64,000 bases of DNA from Microvirga vignae. Lineage in GTDB: Bacteria; Pseudomonadota; Alphaproteobacteria; Rhizobiales; Beijerinckiaceae. Below are positions 55,588-63,632 of the stretch, piece after piece. The notes beneath the pieces are model-generated. The model made no database searches and was not told where the DNA came from. It worked only from the letters and a program-made list of their open reading frames with translations. The DNA lies in contig NZ_LCYG01000033.1 in the NCBI RefSeq assembly GCF_001017175.1, positions 9,025 to 73,024 of the forward strand. Reading direction: 5' to 3'. The position numbers and the translations under genes are program-made. Every line of letters begins with the position of its first letter. Position 1 is the stretch's first letter.

Positions 55588-56585
55588 CCACACGTTACGC
55601 ACGGCAGATCGTCCTCCCGGAGGTGGGTGAGACTGGCCAGGCCAAGCTGGCTTCGTCCTCGGTGCTGGTCATCGGCGCCGGCGGTCTTGGGTGTCCCGTC
55701 CTGCAATATCTCGCGGCCGCCGGTGTCGGACGCATCACGATCGTGGACCATGACCGCATTGACGAGAGCAACCTTCACCGGCAGCCTCTCTATCGCATAA
55801 CTGACATTGGCCAGCTGAAAGTCGAGGTGGCTCAAAAAGCTCTCGAAGCCCTCAGTCCGTCTGTGATCGTCAACGCGCTTGCTATCTCCTGTGACCCCGC
55901 CGTGGCAACGGATCTCGTGAGAAGCGCGGATATCATCGTGGATGCCGCCGATAGCATCGCGGTCACGTACATTCTGAGCGATGCCTGCAAGGCAGCGCGC
56001 AAACCCTTGGTCAGTGCGTCCTGTGTGGGCTTGAAGGGCTATGTCGGTGCCTTCTGTGCTGGTGCTCCGAGCTACCGCTCCGTGTTCCCGGATATTCCAC
56101 AGAAACTTGGGAACTGCGCCTCGCTGGGTGTCCTGGGCTCGGTTGTTGCCGTACTCGGTGGCTTGCAGGCGCAGATGGTGTTGGCCCTGATTCTGGGCTT
56201 GGATCCATCACCGCACGGGCGGCTGGTTTCGGTTGATCTGCAGAAACTGGAGTTTGGCGGGTTTTCGTTCCTGGATGCGCCGGAGGCTACGGGTTTCGCA
56301 CCGCCCTTTATCGCGCCATCTGATGTCAACCCCGACGATACTGTCTTCGAGCTCAGAAGCCTTGATGAGGTGGCGGTCTCTTCGTTTCCGCAGGCCCGCC
56401 GCGCGACCGTCGAGACGATCGTGGAACGGAGCCGGGATGTCTCAGAATCGAGCCGCATCGTGCTCTGCTGCCGCAGCGGCCTACGAGCGTGGCGGGCAGC
56501 GAGCCTTCTGAGGGATCAGGGCCATCAGAAGCTGGCGCTCATCGCAATGAGCGATATCAATGAGGTTTATCCACAGCGTATTTGA
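55584..56585 (+). CDS. thiF: ThiF/HesA/MoeB-type adenylyltransferase with C-terminal rhodanese-like tail
   Basis: An E1-like enzyme of 333 residues that adenylates ThiS. YARQIVLPEVGETGQAKLA at the start, ATP site VLVIGAGGLGCPVLQYLAAA, VDHDRIDESNLHRQ, and the NCASLGVLGSVVAVLGGLQA helix. The usual CYRC zinc motif is SYRS here and no second Cys pair is seen, so structural zinc is probably absent. The last 70 residues form a rhodanese-like domain with the active-site loop CCRSGLRA, suggesting sulfur transfer is built in. Last gene of the thi operon. Start overlaps thiE (ATGA). Confidence 0.9.
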   Translation: MTTRYARQIVLPEVGETGQAKLASSSVLVIGAGGLGCPVLQYLAAAGVGRITIVDHDRIDESNLHRQPLYRITDIGQLKVEVAQKALEALSPSVIVNALAISCDPAVATDLVRSADIIVDAADSIAVTYILSDACKAARKPLVSASCVGLKGYVGAFCAGAPSYRSVFPDIPQKLGNCASLGVLGSVVAVLGGLQAQMVLALILGLDPSPHGRLVSVDLQKLEFGGFSFLDAPEATGFAPPFIAPSDVNPDDTVFELRSLDEVAVSSFPQARRATVETIVERSRDVSESSRIVLCCRSGLRAWRAASLLRDQGHQKLALIAMSDINEVYPQRI

Positions 56586-57012
56586 GCCGTTTGTTGACTG
56601 CAGCCTTTCAGCTCCGGAATGCGTCGATGCGCCTAGCCTTCAATGCAATGGTTTGATCGCGGGAAAGCACTTCGCACCGTATTTCAAACAGCCGTTGTCA
56701 ACCCTCGCTGACTCACGCCCAGAATTCGCCCGCACAGTTAAAGCGGCGCGTCGCATTCAAGGGTCTGCCAGAATCGCACATTTTGCAGGGCTGCAAGCCA
56801 AACCATGGGCCAGTTTCAGGAGAGAGCTCTCCTGAGCCATTGAATCCGATGAAGCGGACGCGCCGCTCCTGCAATGAGAGGGAGAAGCATCGAAAACAAC
56901 GTGCTCCCCGTGAGCAAAGGTCACCTGGTCGAAGATCGTGTGAGAGTCGGGCGCACGAGCCGAGCTGCTCCTTCAGTCATCGGGATTTCGCTCATAAACG
57001 GCGAGGGCGAGA
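56586..57012. other. Intergenic, no supported gene
   Basis: About 430 bp between thiF and the convergent panD gene. I see no gene, no clear intrinsic terminator and no repeat. Confidence 0.4.
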
Positions 57013-57465
57013 TCACCCGATACCTGTGAGAAGGGGGATCGGCTGCCTGACGCCGGCCTCATTGAGAATCGAAAACTGATAGCGTCCTGTCGCATCGACC
57101 CGCACCTGATAGCACAGACGTTCAACGACGTTATTGTCGTGGTCGAAGGTCAAGATCCTCGGGGTCATCGCGGCGATTTGCGCTTCAGGAATGTAGATCG
57201 AGTTGCAGATGATCACCTGATCCCCAGGTTGGCAGGTTCGCGCCGCCGCTCCGTTCAAGATGCAACAGCGGGATCCGCGCTCACCCAGAATCACATACGT
57301 CGAGATCCGAGCGCCGGAGTTCTTGTTCCAGATCTCCACGAACTCGAGTGGGAAAATCCCTGCCTCTTCACAGTGATCGGGATCCAAGGTGATCGAGCCG
57401 TGATAGTTCAAGTTTGCCTCGGTCACATGGATGCCATGCAGCTTGGCAGCAACAACTTTCCTCAT
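57013..57465 (-). CDS. panD: Aspartate 1-decarboxylase proenzyme
   Basis: Decarboxylates L-aspartate to beta-alanine, the substrate of PanC at the left edge of the window. The pyruvoyl cofactor is made by self-cleavage between G23 and S24 in [43 protein letters not shown] and [17 protein letters not shown] follow the family. At 150 residues it is about 25 longer than the E. coli protein because of the C-terminal tail (after TFDHDN). AAGAAGGA precedes the ATG. Confidence 0.94.
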   Translation of the reverse strand: MRKVVAAKLHGIHVTEANLNYHGSITLDPDHCEEAGIFPLEFVEIWNKNSGARISTYVILGERGSRCCILNGAAARTCQPGDQVIICNSIYIPEAQIAAMTPRILTFDHDNNVVERLCYQVRVDATGRYQFSILNEAGVRQPIPLLTGIG

Positions 57466-58134
57466 TGCGCGATCCTTCTTCTGTTGATGCCCCTGGTCGG
57501 ATGCAAGGCAGAGGCATCGCTCCAGCTATCCATCATGGTCAATTCCGTGCTGCAAGAATCGACCTCAATGCTCAAGAGGAGCACTGACATCAACGCCGCA
57601 GATGGGCTCCAGATGAACGAACAGAAGGCGCTCATTCCGCGAAAGCTTCTAACGTAGCAATGAGTCTGGGTTCAAGGGTTGGATCTTCTATATTCATCCT
57701 TCGATAGAGTTCGTTTTTGCTGTCCTTGGATCACAGACAGTCAGCTTGTTCTCTTTTTGGAGATTGTCGCAAGCGAAGGGACGATCAATTCACGACACAG
57801 CCGGATTAAGCAGGCTCACTTTGCTCATGGAAGAACGTGGTGCTGGAGAATGACACGACTGACCGTTCGACGACGTCGTCCTGCCCCGCTGCACGAGCAG
57901 AGTGAGACATTCAGCAGGCGAGATGAACCGTGACGGTGGAATAAAGCACCTACATCCTGTGTCTTCCTGATCACAGGTTATGCCGGCTAGAGAAAAATTT
58001 AGTTGCGCAATCGTTTACATCGGCGACAGGGCATTTCAAACGAGAGCATCCATTGGTAAGGAGCTTGCGCGACCCGTTCCCCCTTGTGCATCTGCGGTGT
58101 CGCTCCTCTGAGAAGAGGGTATCCTCCCAAACTC
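57466..58134. other. Intergenic region between panD and ihfA
   Basis: About 670 bp. Possible short frames, such as plus-strand 57979-58110, lack ribosome-binding sites and recognisable motifs. panD's promoter should lie at the left end of this stretch. A hairpin terminator closes it on the right. Confidence 0.4.
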
Positions 58135-58164
58135 GGGCTGCCGGCAACGGCAGCCCATTTCTTT
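58135..58164 (+). terminator. Hairpin terminator before ihfA
   Basis: GGGCTGCCG (58135-58143) pairs fully with CGGCAGCCC (58148-58156) around a GCAA loop, followed by ATTTCTTT. A 9-bp GC-rich stem with a fair T tract. It lies 20 bases before the ihfA start, so it may instead be a leader hairpin or attenuator of that gene. Confidence 0.6.
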
Positions 58165-58184
58165 GACGTGACTAGAGTGTGGTG

Positions 58185-58535
58185 ATGGCGCCCAAGACCG
58201 TGATCCGGACAGACCTCGTTGATGCTATTTGCCAAAAGGTTGACATCTCGCGAACTGAGGCCACGGAACTGGTTTCGCAGGTTCTCGGAGAGATCTGCGA
58301 GGCTCTTGCGTCGGGCGAGACCGTGAAGCTGTCGGGATTCGGTATCTTCCGCGTGCGCGACAAGGCAAAGCGGGTCGGGCGGAATCCAAAGACAGGGATT
58401 GAAGTGCCTATTGAGCCCCGCCGGTCCATCACGTTTCAGGCCTCACCTGTTCTCAAGACCCATGTGAACCGGGCTTCCTCTCCGTCACTGGGTGAACTGA
58501 AGGATAGCGAGCTTCGGAGAAGGCGGACCCCATGA
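58185..58535 (+). CDS. ihfA: Integration host factor alpha-like DNA-binding protein
   Basis: HU/IHF-fold protein of 116 residues from ATG 58185 (two in-frame GTGs precede it). VIRTDLVDAICQKVDISRTE, EICEALASGETVKLSGFG, FRVRDKAKRVGRNPKTG with the DNA-intercalating Pro loop, and EPRRSITFQAS are typical of the IHF alpha chain. A charged tail of about 20 residues follows. It bends DNA as a heterodimer with IHF beta. A decayed second copy is at 62914. A plasmid-borne extra IhfA is likely. Confidence 0.9.
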   Translation: MAPKTVIRTDLVDAICQKVDISRTEATELVSQVLGEICEALASGETVKLSGFGIFRVRDKAKRVGRNPKTGIEVPIEPRRSITFQASPVLKTHVNRASSPSLGELKDSELRRRRTP

Positions 58536-58768
58536 AAAGGGAATTGGGATCGGAGCAGAATTGCAGTGCCTCAAGGAGTGCTGTCGATAGCGGCTTGATC
58601 GTCCTGGCTGTTGCCACATTCCGCCAAACTCATCATGCCATCTCAACCAACACTCCGGAAGATATCGACACGCATGTCATTGGCAAGTGGTTCGCAGGAA
58701 CCTTGGGTCGCGCCATCCTGCTCGTGGTCATCACAGCTCTCAGAAATCGGCTCGACCGGAGGCGCTAG
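58532..58768 (+). CDS. Small unknown protein coupled to ihfA
   Basis: A 78-residue frame whose ATG overlaps the ihfA stop (ATGA). It has two hydrophobic patches (DSGLIVLAVATF and TLGRAILLVVITAL) and a basic end (RNRLDRRR). No family recognised. Overlap with ihfA and placement before the PilZ gene (6-base gap) argue that it is translated. Confidence 0.4.
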   Translation: MKRELGSEQNCSASRSAVDSGLIVLAVATFRQTHHAISTNTPEDIDTHVIGKWFAGTLGRAILLVVITALRNRLDRRR

Positions 58769-58774
58769 ATTGCC

Positions 58775-59125
58775 ATGACGAGAAAGGGCGAACGCCGCTG
58801 GCATCGCCGGCAACCGTCAAATCGCAGTGCCGAGATTGTACTCCCAAACCAATCTCCAACTCTGACCTGCAATGTCGAAGACATATCCGCCGGCGGTGTT
58901 CGTATCCGGTTTGCGACCGCTGTTGCTCTTCCCCCGGAATTCGTGCTTGAGATTCCCAGCCTCACCCTGCGTGTTGATGCCCATGTGGTCTGGAGCCGAG
59001 GTGAGCATTATGGCGTTAGGTTTCTCTGGCCGCAGCAGATGAGCCACCGCGCAGCGGGGCCAGACCTGATCGACCTTGGGAATCCCGGGTGCGAACGGGT
59101 TAGTCGTCCCGAAACAGGTGGATGA
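58775..59125 (+). CDS. PilZ-domain protein
   Basis: A 116-residue protein consisting of one PilZ domain. The N-terminal basic segment RKGERRWHRRQPSNR and the motif NVEDISAGGVRIRF correspond to the c-di-GMP-binding RxxxR and (D/N)xSxxG elements. VDAHVVWSRGEHYGVRFLW is the closing strand pair. c-di-GMP binding is likely but unproven. It sits six bases behind the unknown gene in the ihfA cluster. Confidence 0.85.
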   Translation: MTRKGERRWHRRQPSNRSAEIVLPNQSPTLTCNVEDISAGGVRIRFATAVALPPEFVLEIPSLTLRVDAHVVWSRGEHYGVRFLWPQQMSHRAAGPDLIDLGNPGCERVSRPETGG

Positions 59126-59401
59126 AACCTGCTCTGGCTGAGCAACTGAACGGGTTTTCTTTGGAGGCTCGATCCGTACCTGAGCCGATGTCACGTGTAG
59201 CAACAGGGAGTAACAAGCTTGTTACGCGAGTTGCGGCTGCCGCACCAATGCCGCGTGCGGGCTTCCATACGTCCCGACCCGGCGGCTACGGATGAGAGCG
59301 CCAATGTCCTTGCCGGTATGGCCGAGGCCAAGTCAATCAGGCACTACGCTTCAGCCCAAGAGAACTGACGCATCCAGGATGCTTCACGGATAGGCCTTAG
59401 A
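59126..59401. other. Intergenic with a 16-bp palindrome
   Basis: No gene seen between the PilZ gene and the convergent CBS-domain frame. The only feature is the palindrome at 59210-59225. Confidence 0.4.
59210..59225. promoter_or_regulatory. Perfect 16-bp palindrome
   Basis: GTAACAAGCTTGTTAC is fully self-complementary and has no T tract after it, so it is more like a protein-binding site than a terminator. The binding factor is unknown. It may be a chance palindrome. Confidence 0.35.
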
Positions 59402-59968
59402 TTACTCAACAACCGACAAGGTCGCTCGTCCGCGCTCGAGTGGTTCCAATGCCATAGCCAACTGAACTCGGAATAGCGCCGCAATCAGATCCGACTGTGC
59501 CACGATGCCAACGATCTGGTCATCGTCATTCACAATCGGAATTTGCTCCACCCCAGCGTCGGCCATCAGCGGAACAAGTTGGGCAACAGCCACATCTTGC
59601 CGGACCGTTTGGATGGGAACCGTCATGACCTGCCCCACCGAACCTGTTTGCCCGCGTTCGAGCTGGATCACCCGACGGGCCATTTGACGGAAGCTGATCC
59701 GAAGCCCACGATTGGCATCCCAGTCACTGTGCCTGATGAGGTCGGTCTGGGTGATCATTCCAATGACGTGGCGATGATTGGATACAACCAGCAAGGCTTT
59801 GATGCTATGCCGACGCAGAAGTCTCCAAGCCACCCGCAGCGGAGTTTCGGCTGTGACGGAGATGATGTCGCGGGACATGATATCGGCGCAGGTGATCCCT
59901 CCGAAGCGGCGGTTATACGCCTGCACCTCGACCTTCCGAAACAGGGCCTCAAGGCTGTCGCGGCTCAC
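59402..59968 (-). CDS. CBS-domain part of an IS-split HPP-CBS gene
   Basis: The 188-residue frame holds a pair of CBS domains (ITCADIMSRDIISVTAETPL, then VIGMITQTDLIRHSD; VGQVMTVPIQTVRQDVAV, then DQIVGIVAQSDLIAALFR), which usually sense adenine nucleotides. The frame is open upstream to the IS481 element at 60009. Removing the element and one target copy joins it in frame to the HPP membrane domain at 61036-61655, so it is the 3' half of one gene. It may still be made from a GTG start (59968). Confidence 0.85.
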   Translation of the reverse strand: MSRDSLEALFRKVEVQAYNRRFGGITCADIMSRDIISVTAETPLRVAWRLLRRHSIKALLVVSNHRHVIGMITQTDLIRHSDWDANRGLRISFRQMARRVIQLERGQTGSVGQVMTVPIQTVRQDVAVAQLVPLMADAGVEQIPIVNDDDQIVGIVAQSDLIAALFRVQLAMALEPLERGRATLSVVE

Positions 59969-60002
59969 GTCAACGACTTCGTCAAGTTCTCGCAGGATGG
60001 CA

Positions 60003-60008
60003 TCTAGA
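60003..60008. repeat. Target-site duplication of the IS481 element (left copy)
   Basis: TCTAGA stands directly before the left end of the IS at 60009 and again directly after its right end (61036-61041). A 6-bp duplication in the middle of the HPP-CBS gene. Confidence 0.75.
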
Positions 60009-61035
60009 TGTGAGATCTGAGGAGGTTGTTCATCCCGTCTGAGGGCCTGAAGGTGGTCGTTGCGACACGAACCCCTGATGGACCTGAGGAATGAACAACC
60101 CGCATCAGAATGCCCGCACGACCCGTCTGGGTCGAGCGGAAATGATCCGCCGCATCCTCGAAGACGACCAGCCTGTTCGCGAGGTGGCCAGAGGCTTTGG
60201 TATCAGCGAGCGCACCGCCCGCAAGTGGCTGGCCCGCTACAGGGCGGAAGGTGCAAGCGGATTGGACAACCGCTCGTCGTGCCCGAAAGCCATTGCAAAT
60301 CGCACGGCCGAGTACTGGATTGGCGTGATTGAGATGCTCCGGCGGGAATACCGGCTCACGGCTGAGGAGATCGCCGGTAAGCTGAACCTCGCCCGCTCCA
60401 CTGTGGCGGCCTGGCTCACTCGACGCGGCCTCGGTCGCTTGGCTGCGCTCGAGCCGAAGGAGCCGCCGCGCCGCTATCAACGCGAACGTCCGGGCGAGCT
60501 AATCCATCTCGACATCAAAAAGCTCGCCCGCTTTGAACGGGTCGGCCATCGCATCACCGGTGACCGGCGCAACCCCAGTGCTGGTGCCGGATACGACTGC
60601 TTTCACGTGGCGATCGATGACGCCACCCGGTTGGCCTATGTCGAGGTGCTGCCGGATGAGACCCGCCGCTCGACCACAGCCTTCCTGGTGCGAGCCCTGC
60701 GCTGGTTTCGAGAACGCGGCATTCGGGTCGAGCGGGTGATGACCGACAACGGGTCCGGGTACGTCGCGCGGCTGTTCCGAAAAGCCTTGAGGATGCTCGG
60801 CATCCGGCATATCCGCACGCGGCCTTACACGCCCAAGACCAATGGCAAGGCCGAGCGCTTCATCCAGACGCTTCTGCGGGAATGGGCCTATGCGATCTCG
60901 TTCAGTTCATCGCAGGCTCGAGCCGCCGACCTGTCGCGGTGGCTGACCTGGTACAATCAGCAGCGCCCGCATGGTAGCCTACACCGACGAACACCGGCTC
61001 AGGCTCTCGCCGGAACAACCTGATCAGAACTCACA
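60009..61035 (+). mobile_element. IS481-family insertion sequence
   Basis: A 1027-bp element. The left end TGTGAGATCTGAGGAGG and the inverse of the right end, TGTGAGTTCTGATCAGG, match in 20 of 23 terminal bases, and TCTAGA is repeated on both sides. It carries one DDE transposase. It interrupts a gene whose halves rejoin in frame, so the boundaries are well supported. Full-length and probably recent. Confidence 0.92.
60091..61023 (+). CDS. IS481-type DDE transposase
   Basis: A 310-residue integrase-fold transposase. The N-terminal helix-turn-helix reads VREVARGFGISERTARKWL, followed by a second winged segment (YRLTAEEIAGKLNLARSTVA). The catalytic triad falls in LIHLDIKKLA, VMTDNGSGYVA and TNGKAERFIQTLLREWAY. 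The end has SRWLTWYNQQRPHGSL, the usual IS481/IS3 closing motif. Appears intact. Confidence 0.95.
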   Translation: MNNPHQNARTTRLGRAEMIRRILEDDQPVREVARGFGISERTARKWLARYRAEGASGLDNRSSCPKAIANRTAEYWIGVIEMLRREYRLTAEEIAGKLNLARSTVAAWLTRRGLGRLAALEPKEPPRRYQRERPGELIHLDIKKLARFERVGHRITGDRRNPSAGAGYDCFHVAIDDATRLAYVEVLPDETRRSTTAFLVRALRWFRERGIRVERVMTDNGSGYVARLFRKALRMLGIRHIRTRPYTPKTNGKAERFIQTLLREWAYAISFSSSQARAADLSRWLTWYNQQRPHGSLHRRTPAQALAGTT

Positions 61036-61655
61036 TCTAGATCGTCACTCCTGAACCCGATCCGCTGCAACGGTGCAGGGTCCGTGGTCTTGTGAAGATT
61101 GGACGAGGGCGGCTTGGTCAGATGCGGATACCGTCGGCCGGTGAGATTGTTGAACAGGACTCCCATCGCCAGCAGGATCAATGATCCGAGCGCGACAGGC
61201 CAGAGGACAAACCCGTATCCGGCCGCCTTGATGGCCGGCCCGCCAAGAACCGCCATCAGAGCCAGCGCTCCGCCGGGAGGATGCAGGCACCGGAGAACGA
61301 ACATTGCGGCCACCGCGACAGTCCCGGCGAACGTGGCCGCCAGGAGCGGCTCGCCAAGACACTTGGCGCATGTCACACCAATGGCTGCCGACACTACGTT
61401 GCCGCCGAGAAGGGACCATGGTTGCGCCAACGGGCTCGCCGGCAGAGCAAACAGAATGATGGCGGAAGCCCCCAAAGGCGCACTCAGGAGAGGCAGGTCC
61501 CCAGAAGAGCCGAGAAAGCCTGCTCCGATGAAGCCGACCGTCAGAATGCCCGTGAGTAGGCCAGAGCAAACGCGAAGCTGCTCCAGGGGGCTGATATGGG
61601 TCAGGTCCGGAACAAGGCGTTTTGCCCAAGATAGAGACCGAAACACTTTGCTCAT
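60999..61655 (-). CDS. HPP-family membrane domain, 5' part of the IS-split gene
   Basis: Frame from ATG 61655 with four membrane spans (LLTGILTVGFIGAGFLG; PLGASAIILFALPASPLAQ; ATFAGTVAVAAMFVLRCLHP; VLWPVALGSLILLAMGVLF) and the family motif HPPGGALALMAVLGG. HPP proteins have been linked to nitrite transport in plants and cyanobacteria, and many bacterial members carry C-terminal CBS domains. The last 12 codons (60999-61035) lie inside the IS481 element. The undisturbed gene would continue RSDDLDAILREL into the CBS part. Confidence 0.88.
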   Translation of the reverse strand: MSKVFRSLSWAKRLVPDLTHISPLEQLRVCSGLLTGILTVGFIGAGFLGSSGDLPLLSAPLGASAIILFALPASPLAQPWSLLGGNVVSAAIGVTCAKCLGEPLLAATFAGTVAVAAMFVLRCLHPPGGALALMAVLGGPAIKAAGYGFVLWPVALGSLILLAMGVLFNNLTGRRYPHLTKPPSSNLHKTTDPAPLQRIGFRSDDLDVSSDQVVPARA

Positions 61656-61717
61656 AGGCAACGATCGCACCGGGAGGGGTATGGCTGGAGGGGAAGCCTG
61701 CTTAGAGCGGATTCGAT

Positions 61718-62663
61718 TTAGGTGAACTCATATCCGCAGTTTCTGAGATAGTTCTGGCATTCCTCAGCCGGGAAGCTATCGAGCAGTTCTCCAATCGTGC
61801 TCCAGAGCGCCTCCTTGGTGCGAGCGGCAGCCTTGCGCAGGAGCGCTTTGAGCTTGGCGAACACCTGCTCGATTGGGTTCAGGTCAGGCGAGTACGGCGG
61901 CAGGTACAGCAGACTCGCCCCGGCGGCTTGGATCATTTCGCGGACACCTGCCACCTTGTGAGCGGCCAGGTTGTCGAGCACAATCACGTCACCCGGCGAC
62001 AGCTCCGGAACCAGAACCTGCTCAACATAAGCACGGAACACCTCACCGGTCATGGGACCGTCCAGCACCATCGGGGCGATGAGGCCGCTGGCCCGCAGGC
62101 CGGCCACAAAGGTCGTGATCTTCCAGTGCCCCCACGGTGTGGCATCGACCAGGCGCTCGCCCTTCGGACAGCGCCCATAGCGGCGCACCATGTTCGTGCT
62201 CGTGCCCGTCTCATCGAGAAAGACGAAGCGCATCGGATCCATATAGCGCTGCCATACGCGCCAGCTCCGGCGTTCGCGCGCCACATCGGGCCGGTCCTGC
62301 TCTGCAGCTCTCAGGCTCTTTTTTGTGCGTCAGACCGGCTCGTCTCAGCCAGCGGCTGATGGTGGAGGTCGCGCCGACCACGATGCCGTGCTGACGCAGC
62401 TCGGCCTGGATTTCCACCAGTGAGATATCGGACCTGGTATCCAGGAGCGCGCGCACGAGCGCCTCATACGGCGCAAGGATGGGTCGGCGATGGCCACCAA
62501 AACGGGCCGGAGCGGGACTGCCGCTCTGGCGGAAGCGCCGCATCAGCTTCACGGCGGCCGACGGGCTCACGTCAAAACGTAAAGCCGCCTGACGGATCGA
62601 CGAACCATTCTCGACAGCGCGCACAATTCGATCACGCAGATCGCGGGACAGCGGAGCTGGCAT
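61718..62663 (-). CDS. IS630-family transposase, two frames joined by +1 frameshift
   Basis: The first frame (62663 down to 62211) starts after GGGAGG and holds helix-turn-helix segments (SIRQAALRFDVSPSAAVKLM and ATSTISRWLRRAGL). The second (to 61718) holds the DDE domain: MRFVFLDETGTSTNM, VIVLDNLAAHK and LPPYSPDLNPIEQVFAKLK. A run of six A followed by G (plus-strand complement 62318-62325) lies where the frames must switch, and a +1 shift there gives KKSLRAAEQDRPDVARER. Such slippery sites regulate transposase synthesis in this family, so the frameshift is probably programmed. Confidence 0.9.
62318..62325 (-). other. Candidate programmed frameshift site
   Basis: On the minus strand CAC AAA AAA GAG: six A followed by GAG in the overlap of the two IS630 reading frames. 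Reading must move by +1 here for the fused transposase. Confidence 0.6.
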
Positions 62664-62913
62664 GGGACGCCTCCCGGCCAATCACAACCAGCCCTATGGA
62701 ATCAGCTCCAGCGATTCCACGCAACCGCAGCACGCTCTAGCCTGAACCAAGCCTGTTTGATAGTCGCCACCCTGCAAGAAAGGCCGTCATATTTGTCCAA
62801 CGCCATCACGAGCAGTCTGCTGGTGGACAAGATGGAGAGCTGCAGAGCACCCCTGATCCTTTAAGGCTGCACCTCCGCTCGTGATTGAGGCGTCTCTCAT
62901 TGGCGGGAGAGCG

Positions 62914-63239
62914 ATGACGGCGGGCAAGAACGTGACTTGGATGGAGTCGATAAAGGCCGTTCATCAAAAACTCGACGACTCACGAGCAGACTCAACCGCG
63001 TTGGCCAACAGATTATCGGGACGATTGGCGTGACCCTCGCAGCGGACGAAACCGTAAAGATGTCGGGGTTCGGCACGTTCAGCGTGCGCAGGAAGGGTGA
63101 GCGGATAGCCGCAATTCTCAGACGGAAGGATATCGGACTGTCCGCTGCTTGCCCTGAAGAGGTCAGACGCCTGAGCAATGACCTCAGGCGGAAAGCAGTA
63201 GCGTTTGTAGCTGGCAATTCGATCATCCAACTCGTGTAA
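62914..63239 (+). pseudogene. Decayed IHF/HU-type gene
   Basis: From ATG 62914, behind GGGAGA, the frame gives MTAGKNVTWMESIKAVHQKL and stops at a TGA near 63030. The next frame carries GTIGVTLAADETVKMSGFG, then FSVRRKGER, the IHF core, and a further frame change is needed to recover SRNSQT, corresponding to GRNPKTG. At least two frameshifts, so not functional. An intact ihfA lies 4.4 kb to the left. Lies next to the IS630 element. Confidence 0.8.
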
Positions 63240-63491
63240 GACGACGCAATCCAACGCCCGAGCTCATGTGAGGACCCAGTCGGGAATGCTTTGCGGCGCG
63301 ATTTTGGCTAAGGTTATGGTTACGTGAAATTTTGAACTCTGCGATTGCATGAGGAGAGCGCGTTTATCCTACGATTTGCGTTGCCAGCAGAAAAACGTTC
63401 CAAAGTTTGTTCAGTGCGGCGAAAGTGCTGTGAGAGAGCACGCTTGGGCTTATACTATCCAAAGTGTAGTGCTCCTCGCTTCTCAAAGAAC

Positions 63492-63632
63492 ATGGTCCGC
63501 GAACCCTCACGCTCCTCTCGCAAGTTTGCTCTGGGTATCCTTCTTTTCTGGCTCGTTGTAGCAGCGGCCACAGCCGGCAGGATCGCCTACTACGATCAGA
63601 TTTCGGCACACGCGACGTCAACACCGCGATAG
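63492..63632 (+). CDS. Putative small membrane protein
   Basis: A 46-residue frame from ATG 63492: a basic head (REPSRSSRK), one hydrophobic span (FALGILLFWLVVAAATAG) and a polar tail. The open frame extends upstream but with Cys/Arg-rich sequence. Its end overlaps the convergent methyltransferase fragment by 37 bases. Only membrane-peptide character supports it. Confidence 0.35.
   Translation: MVREPSRSSRKFALGILLFWLVVAAATAGRIAYYDQISAHATSTPR

Larger units (their letters stand above)
61705..62737 (-). mobile_element. IS630-family insertion sequence
   Basis: About 1033 bp, bounded by TA (61703-61704 and 62738-62739), the duplicated target dinucleotide of the IS630/Tc1 group, and starting and ending with the inverted GAGCG/CGCTC. 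It encodes a two-frame transposase on the minus strand. It is inserted just upstream of the HPP gene and could have cut off or replaced its promoter. Confidence 0.88.
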
